A stretch of DNA of 64,000 nucleotides from Mycolicibacterium parafortuitum (lineage in GTDB: Bacteria > Actinomycetota > Actinomycetes > Mycobacteriales > Mycobacteriaceae): assembly GCF_002086815.1 (NCBI RefSeq), contig NZ_MVID01000031.1:1-64000 (forward strand), given 5' to 3'. This document shows, piece after piece, positions 54,501-63,500 of the stretch. How positions within the stretch are numbered: the stretch's first letter is position 1; each line of letters starts with the position of its first letter. The notes under the pieces are model-generated. The model was not told the DNA's origin and did not search any database. It saw only the letters and a program-made list of their open reading frames with translations. Position numbers and translations under genes: made by a program.

Positions 54501-57500
54501 CCTGGAACGGGTCGGGGTGGATGACTCGTTCTTCGACCTGGGCGGGGACTCGCTATCGGCGATGCGTCTGATCGCCGCGGTCAATTCCGGTCTGAACGCC
54601 AATCTTTCGGTGCGCACGCTGTTCGAGGCACCCGCGGTCGCCCAGCTCGCGCCGCGCATCGGCGGCGACACCGGCGGGCTCGCGCCGCTGACGGCGGTCG
54701 AGGAGCGGCCCGCGGTGGTGCCGCTGTCGTTCTCGCAGAACAGGTTGTGGTTCCTCGATCAGTTGCAGGGACCCTCGCCGACCTACAACATGCCGGTGGC
54801 CTTGCGGCTGCACGGCGGGCTCGACGCCGACGTGCTCGGCGCGGCGCTGGCCGACGTGGTCGGCCGCCACGAGAGTCTGCGCACCCGGTTCGCCGCGCCG
54901 GACGGCGTGCCGCAGCAGGTGGTGGTCCCGGCCGAGGAAGCCGACTTCGGTTGGCAGATCGTCGACGCCACCGGATGGTCGGAGCCCGACCTGGACAAAG
55001 CCGTCAACGAGGTCGCCCAGCATCCGTTCGACCTCGCCACGGAGATCCCGATGCAGGCGCGGTTGTTCCGGGTCAGCGACGACGACCACGTGGTGGTCGC
55101 CGTCGCGCATCACATCGCCGCCGACGGCCTGTCGGTCGGCCCGCTGGTGCACGACCTCGGGGTGGCCTACCTGTGCCGGCTGGCAGGACTGCCTCCGATG
55201 TGGTCGGCGCTGCCGGTGCAATACGTCGACTACACGCTGTGGCAGCGTGCGCAATTCGGCGCGCTGGAGGACAAGAACAGCCTGATCGCCCGGCAGCTCG
55301 CGTACTGGCAGGACGCGCTGGCCGGGGTCCCCGAACGGCTGCAGCTGCCCACTGACCGGCCCTATCCGCCGGTCGCGGATCAGCAGGGCGCCAGCATCTC
55401 GTTCCGCTGGCCGACCGATGTCCAGGAACGCATCGCCAAGGTCGCCCGAGAGCACCACGCGACCAGCTTCATGCTGGTGCAGGCGGCGCTGGCCGTGCTG
55501 TTGTCGAAGCTCAGCGCGAGTCCCGATGTCGCGGTGGGCTTCCCGATCGGTGGCCGCCGGGATCCGGCACTCGACGAGCTGGTGGGTTTCTTCGTCAACA
55601 CGCTGGTGCTGCGCGTCGACCTGACCGGCGATCCGACCGTCGCCGAGGTACTGGCCCAGGTCCGCCAGCGATCGCTGGCCGCCTACGAGCACCAGGACGT
55701 GCCGTTCGAGGTCGTGGTCGACCGGCTCAGCCCCAGCCGGTCGCTGACCCACCACCCACTGGTGCAGGTCATGCTCGACTGGCGCAACCTGCCCGCCGAA
55801 GCCAGCGACCAGATCGTGATGGCGCTGGGAGATCTGCAGATCACCCAGATCCCGCTCGACACCGGAACCGCCCGGGTGGACCTGGCGTTCTCGTTGAACG
55901 AGCGCTGGACCAAGACCGGCGAACCGGTCGGTATCGGCGGTGCGGTCGAGTTCCGCACCGACGTGTTCGACACCGCAAGCATCGAAGGACTCGTCGACCG
56001 ATTGCTGCGGGTCGTCGAGTCGATGACCGCCGATCCCGCGCAACGACTTTCGGCGGTGTCGGTGCTCAGCGAGGACGAGCGCGGGCGGCTGGACACCATC
56101 GGCAACCGCGCGGTGCTGACCGCGCAGGCACCCGTCCCGATGTCGATCCCGCAGCTGTTCGGCGCCGTCGCCGCCGCGGCCCCGGACGCGATCGCGGTCA
56201 GCGACGGCGGTCGCCACATCAACTACCGCGAACTCGAGGACTCCGCCGACAGGTTCGCCCGCGTGCTCGTCGCCCGCGGGGTGCGGCACGGCGATTGCGT
56301 GGCACTGCTGCTCGAGCGCTCGGCCGAGGCTGTGGTCGCGATGCTGGCGGTGCTCAAGACTGGTGCCGCCTACCTCGCGATCGACCCGGCGCTGCCGGAC
56401 TCCCGTATCGGGTTCATGATCGGCGACGCCGCCCCCGGTGCGATCGTCACCGACGAGGCGCTGGAACCCCGGATCCGCGACTACGACCTGACGGTCGTCC
56501 GCATCGACGAGACCGTCCCCGACGATGCGGCGACGGTGCTGCCGGTCCCGCATGCCGACGACATCGCCTATCTGATCTACACCTCGGGCACCACCGGAAC
56601 GCCGAAGGGCGTCGCGCTGGCTCACCGAAACCTGGCTCACCTCGCCGACTCACCACCCAAAGGGCTGCCCGCCCAACAGGTGTGGACGCAGTGCCACTCG
56701 TATGCGTTCGACTTCTCGGTTTGGGAGATCTGGGCCGCGCTGCTCGGTGGCGCTCGGCTGGTGGTCGTGCCGGACACGGTGGTGCGCTCACCCGACGATT
56801 TCCACGCGCTGCTGGTCGACGAGCAGGTCAACGTGCTCACCCAGACCCCGTCCGCGGTCGCGGCGTTGCGGCCCGACGGACTGGAGTCGGTGGCCCTTCT
56901 GCTCGGCGGTGAGGCATGCCCGCCGGAAGTGGTGGAGCAGTGGGCCCCCGGGCGGGTGGTGATCAACGCCTACGGCCCCACCGAAGCGACGGTGTACGCG
57001 TCGATGAGCGCACCGCTGCGGGCCGGGGCCGACGTGCCGATCGGCTCGCCACCGCCGACGGTCGCGCTGTTCGTTCTCGACGAGCGCCTCGGCCTGGTCC
57101 CCGAAGGGGTGGTGGGGGAGCTGTACGTGGCCGGCCGTGGTGTCGGGATGGGCTATCTCGATCGCACCGGGCTGACGGCGTCGCGGTTCGTAGCGTGTCC
57201 GTTCGGGCAGGCCGGCGCGCGCATGTACCGCACCGGTGATCTCGTGCGCTGGCGCGCCGACGGTCAGCTGGAGTACGTCGGACGTGCCGACGAGCAGGTC
57301 AAGATCCGCGGCTACCGGATCGAACCCGCCGAGATCCAGGCCGTGCTGGCCGGTCTCGACGGTGTCGAGCACGCCGTGGTGGTCGCGCGCGCGGACCGGC
57401 CCGGCGATCCCCGGCTGGTCGGCTACATCACCGGATCCGCGGCACCCGCGGCGGTGCGTGCCGCGCTGACCGAACGCCTGCCCGCCTACATGGTCCCGGC

Positions 57501-60500
57501 CGCGGTGGTGGCACTGGACGCGCTGCCGCTCACGGTCAGCGGCAAGCTCGACCGGCGGGCCCTGCCCGCGCCGGACTATCAGGACGCGGACAACTACCGG
57601 GCACCGGGCACCGTGACCGAAGAGATGCTGGCCGGCATCTTCGCCGAGGTGCTCGGTGTGGAGCGCGTCGGGGTGGACGACTCGTTCTTCGATCTCGGCG
57701 GTGATTCACTGTCGTCGATGCGCCTGGTCGCCGCGGTCAACGCGACGATGGGTGCATCGCTGGCCGTGCGCACGGTGTTCGAAGCACCCTCGGTGGCCCA
57801 ACTGGCCACGCGGCTCGGCGTGGCCGCGAACCAGCTCGAACCGCTGACACCGCAACAGCGCCCGGAGATCATCCCGCTGTCCTTCGCGCAGAGCCGGCTG
57901 TGGTTCATCGACCAGTTGCAGGGCCCGTCACCGGTGTACAACCTCGCGGTGGCGCTGCGGTTGCGGGGCCATCTCGACGCCGCCCTACTCGGTGCGGCGC
58001 TCGCCGATGTGGTCGACCGCCACGAGAGCCTGCGGACGCTGTTCGACGCGCCCGACGGCATTCCGCGGCAGGTGGTGCTCGATAGTGAGCGTGCCGACTT
58101 CGGCTGGCAGGTGGTCGACGCCACCGGCTGGCCGGCCGACCGGCTCGAGCGGGCGGTCGAGGAGACCGCACGCCGGACGTTCGACCTGTCCGCCGAGATC
58201 CCGTTGCGCTCCGAACTGTTCCGCGTCGCCGATGACGAACACATCTGGGTCGCGGTCGTCCACCACATCGCGGCCGACGGGTGGTCGATCAGCCCGCTGG
58301 TGTCCGACCTCGGCGCCGCCTACGCCGCGCGGTGCGCCGGACACCCGCCGCGCTGGACTGATCTGCCGGTCCAGTACGTCGACTACACGCTGTGGCAGCG
58401 CACGCAGTTCGGTGAGCTCGCCGACGGCGAGAGCCGGATCGCGGCGCAGCTGGACTACTGGCAGCGGACGCTGGCGGATCTGCCCGAACGGCTGGCCCTG
58501 CCGACCGATCGGCCCTACCCGCAGGTGGCCGACCAGCGCGGCGCGACGGTGTCCGTCGACTGGCCTGCCGACCTGCAGCGGCAGGTGGCCCGGGTGGCCA
58601 GAGATCGCGGTGCCACCAGCTTCATGGTCATGCAGGCCGCGTTGGCGGTGCTGCTGTCCAAGCTCAGCGCGACTTCCGATGTGGCCGTGGGTTTCCCGAT
58701 CGCCGGCCGGCGCGATCCGGCGCTCGACGGGCTGGTCGGGTTCTTCATCAACACCTTGGTGCTGCGGCTCGACCTGGCCGGAGACCCCAGCGTCGCCGAG
58801 GTGCTCGACCAGGTGCGCACCCGATCGCTGGCGTCCTACGAGAACCAGGACGTGCCGTTCGAGGTCGTGGTCGACCGGCTCAACCCGACCCGGTCGCTGA
58901 CCCACCACCCGCTGGTCCAGGTCATGCTGGCCTGGCAGAACCTGCCCGCCGACACCACCGACCCGGCGACCGCCGGCCTGTCCCTGGGTGAGTTGGAGGT
59001 CAGCCAGCTGCCGATCGACACCGGCGCCGCACGGATGGACCTGTCGTTCTCGCTGGCCGAAAGGTTCTCCAGCACAGGGGAACCCGCGGGTATCGGCGGG
59101 TTCGTCGAATTTCGCACCGACGTCTTCGACGCGTCGACCATCGAGACGCTGATCGACCGGCTGCGCCGGGTTCTGGACACGATGACCGCCGATCCGGCGT
59201 TGCGGTTGTCCTCGATCGACGTGCTCGACGCCGGCGAGCATGCCCGGCTGGACCGGTGGGGCAACCGGGCGGCGCTGACCGCGCCGACGGCACCCGCGCC
59301 GTCCATTCCGGCCTCGTTCGCCGCACAGGTCGACCGCACGCCCGACGCGGTCGCGATCCGGTGCGGAAGCCGGTCGTGGACCTACCGGGAGCTCGACGAC
59401 GCGTCGAACCGGTTGGCGCATCTGCTGATCGAGCGTGGCGTGCGGACCGGGCAGCGGGTCGCGCTGCTGATGCCGCGTACGGCCGAAGCGGTGCTCGCGA
59501 TCCTGGCGATCGTCAAGACCGGGGCGGCCTACGTGCCGATCGATCCGGCGGTGCCCGCGGCGCGCCGGGAATTCGTGCTCACCGACTCCGCGCCGGTCGC
59601 CGCGATCACCACCGCCGCGCTGGCAGGCGAACTCGCCGGCCGCGACCTCACGGTCATCACCTACGACGATCCCGCTGTCACCCGACAGCCCGCTGCCGCG
59701 CTCGCCGCGCCGGACGCCGGCCAGATCGCCTACATCATCTACACGTCGGGCACGACCGGCACTCCGAAGGGCGTGGCGATCCCGCACCGCAACGTGACGC
59801 GTCTGCTCCAGACGCTGGACGCCGATATGGGGCTGGCCGATCAGGTGTGGACGCAGTGTCATTCGCTGGCGTTCGACTACTCGGTGTGGGAGATCTGGGG
59901 CCCGCTGCTCTACGGCGGACGGGTCGTCGTGGTGCCCGACCCGGTGGTCAAGTCCCCGGAGGATCTGCACACGTTGCTGGCCGCCGAGCAGGTGACGGTG
60001 TTGAGCCAGACCCCGTCGGCGTTCTACGCCCTGCAGGCCGCCGACGCGCTGCAGCCCGAGGTGCAACTGGCCCTGCAGGCCGTGGTGTTCGGTGGGGAAG
60101 CGCTTGAGCCGCAACGCCTGGCGTCGTGGCTGGAGGCGCATCCGGATTCCCCGCGCCTGATCAACATGTACGGCATCACCGAGACCACCGTGCACGCGTC
60201 GTTCCGGGAGATCTTCGCGAGCGACGTCACCAGCATCGTCAGCCCCATCGGGGTGCCGCTGGCCCACCTCGGGTTCTTCGTGCTCGACGACGCGCTGCGG
60301 CCGGTGGCCCCGGGGGTGGTCGGCGAACTCTACGTCGCCGGTGCGGGGCTCGCCTACGGCTACTTCGGCCGGGCCGGTCTGAGCGCCACCCGGTTCGTCG
60401 CGTGCCCGTTCGGGGCGCCCGGGGAGCGGATGTACCGCACCGGGGACGTGATGTGCTGGGGGCCCGACGGTGAGCTGCGCTACCTGGGCCGCGCCGACGA

Positions 60501-63500
60501 GCAGGTCAAGATCCGCGGGTACCGCATCGAACTCGGCGAGGTGCAGGCCGCGTTGGCCGCCCTCGACGGGGTCGGCCAGGCGGAGGTGATCGCGCGCGAG
60601 GACCGTCCCGGGGACAAACGGCTGGTCGGCTACGTCACCGGCGCCTCGGACGCCCTCGATCCGGTCGGGCTGCGCGCCGCGTTGTCCGACCGCCTGCCGG
60701 AGTACATGATCCCGGCGGCGATCGTGGTGGTGGACGCGATGCCGCTGACGGTCAACGGCAAGCTGGACAAGCGCGCGCTACCGGCGCCGGAGTACCAGGA
60801 CGTCGACTCCTACCGTGCGCCGGCCGACGCCGTCGAAGAGATTCTGGCCGACATCTACGCCCAGGTGCTCGGGTTGGCCCGGGTCGGCGTCGACGAGTCG
60901 TTCTTCGAGCTCGGTGGCGACAGCATCCTGTCGATGCAGGTGGTCGCCCGGGCCCGGGCGGCAGGTGTGTTGTGCCGTCCGCGTGACGTTTTCGTCGAAC
61001 AGACTGTCGCCCGGCTGGCGCGGGTGGCGCGGGTCGCCACCGGTGGTGACGACGCCGTCGACGAGGGCGTCGGAACCCTCGCCGCGACCCCGATCATCCA
61101 CTGGCTTCGCCAGGTGCGGGGCCCGGTCGACCAGTTCAACCAGACGGTGGTGGTGCAGGCTCCGGTCGGCGCCACCGAGGCCGATGTGGTGCTGGTCTTG
61201 CAGGCCGTACTGGATCGCCACGCGATGCTGCGGTTGCGGGTCACCGGCGGTGACGAAATCGGCAGTCGCGATTGGACATTGGAAGTGCCCGACGCGGGCA
61301 CGGTCGACGCGCACGACTGTCTGCACTCCGTCGACGAGCTCACCGATGACGCCGTCGTCGCGGCCCGCTCGCGCCTGGATCCGGCGGCGGGGCGGATGCT
61401 CAGCGCGCTGTGGGTACCGGGCGCCGGAACCCTGGTGATCATCGCGCACCACCTCGTCGTCGACGGGGTGTCGTGGCGCATCCTGCTGGAGGACGTCAAC
61501 CTGGCCTGGGCGCAGATCCGCGGCGGCCAGCCGGTCGAGTTGCCCGCACCCGGCACCTCGTTCGCGCGCTGGGCCTCGGTGCTCACCGAGCAGGCCCATC
61601 ACCCCGACGTTGTCGCGACGGCGCAGGCATGGCAACAGATCACGGCGGTGCCGCCGCGGCTGCCCGCAGTGCAGCCCGAGGTCGACACCTACGCCAATGC
61701 AGGCAGTCTCACCGTCGAGATGGACAGCGAGACGACCCGTCTGCTGTTGGGTGAGGTGCCTGCGGCGTTCCACGCCGGCATCAACGACATCCTGCTGATC
61801 GCGTTCGGGTTGGCGCTGGCGGAGTTCTCGGGAAGTCTCGGTGACCCCTCCGCCGCGCCGATCGTGATCGACGCCGAAGGGCATGGCAGGCAGGAGGATC
61901 TCGTCGGCGGCAGTGCCGACGACGCGGTCGACCTGTCGCGCACGGTGGGATGGTTCACCACGAAGTACCCGGTGTCGCTGGCCGTCGGTGGCGGCCTGAC
62001 ATGGGAGCAGGTGCGATCCGGCCACCGGGACCTCGGCCGGGTCGTCAAGGACGCCAAGGAGCAGTTGCGCACCCTGCCCGACGGGATCACCTACGGGCTG
62101 CTGCGCTATCTGAACGACCGCGTCGATCTCGACGGCGCGGACCCGCCGATCGGGTTCAACTACCTGGGCCGGATCGGTGCCGGCGCCGGCGAGGTGTCAG
62201 GCGACATCTGGGAGATCAGGCAGGACGGCTGGACCGTCACCGGTGCGGCCGCGGCGATCCCGATGCCGTTGATGCACACCGTGGAGCTCAACGCCGGGAC
62301 CGTCGACACCGAACACGGCCCGCGGCTGCGCGCCGGGTGGTCGTGGGCGCTCTCGGCGCTCGACCACGGCCACGTGAACCGGTTGAGCGAGCTGTGGTTC
62401 GACGCACTGGCCGGCATCTGTGCCCACGTTCGCGAGGGCGGCGGCGGTCTGACGCCGTCGGACATCCTGCCCGCCAAGCTGTCCCAGGCGCAGATCGACG
62501 AGGTGTGCCCGCCGCGTCAGGTGGCCGACATCCTGCCGCTGACGCCGCTGCAGCAGGGCCTGTTGTTCCACGCCGACGTCGCGCACGGTTCCGGCGACGA
62601 CGTGTACGCCGTGCAACTGGACGTGACGCTGACCGGCCGGCTCGACCCGCACCGGCTGCGCGACGCGGTGCAGCTCGCGGTGCAGCGACACCCGAACCTG
62701 GTGGCCCGGTTCTGTGGCAGGTTCGCCGAGCCCGTCGCGCTCATCCCGGCGGATCCCGAAACACCATGGACGTACGTCGATCTGCGTGACCGGAGTACCG
62801 GCTCGGAGACCGGGAGGGACGCCGAGCTCGAGCGGGTCTACGCGGCCGAACGCGCCGCGGTGTGCGATCTGACCGCCCATCCACCGTTCCGCGCCGCGCT
62901 GATCCGCACCGCGACCGACGAGCACCGGTTCGTGCTGACCAACCACCACATCGTGCTCGACGGGTGGTCGTTGCCGGTGCTGCTCGGCGAGATCTTCGCC
63001 AGCTACTACGGGCAGTGGCTGCCCGCCGCGGTGCCGTTCCGCCGCTTCGTCGGCTGGCTGGCCGAGCGCGACGTGGCCGCCGCCCGTGCCGCGTGGTCCG
63101 AGCAGCTCAGCGGTATCGGCGCACCCACTCTTGTGGGCCCGCCCCGACTGAGTGCGGCAGGCCCGCGTGAGGTTGTCGCACAACGGCTTTCCGAGCCCAC
63201 CACCCGCGCGCTGGGGGAGCTGGCCCGAACCCACCACACCACCGTCAGCACGGTGCTGCAGGCGGCCTGGGCGCAACTGCTGGTCTGGCTGACCGGACAG
63301 CAGGACGTGGCGTTCGGCGCCGTCGTGTCGGGCCGGCCCGACGACCTCGTCGGTGCGGACTCGATGGTGGGCCTGTTCATCAACACGGTCCCGGTGCGGA
63401 CGGCGATGACCTCGACGACCACCACCGCCGATCTGCTCGACCAGCTGCGCAACGCGCGCAACCGCACGCTGGAGCACGAACACTTCGCGCTGCACGAGAT

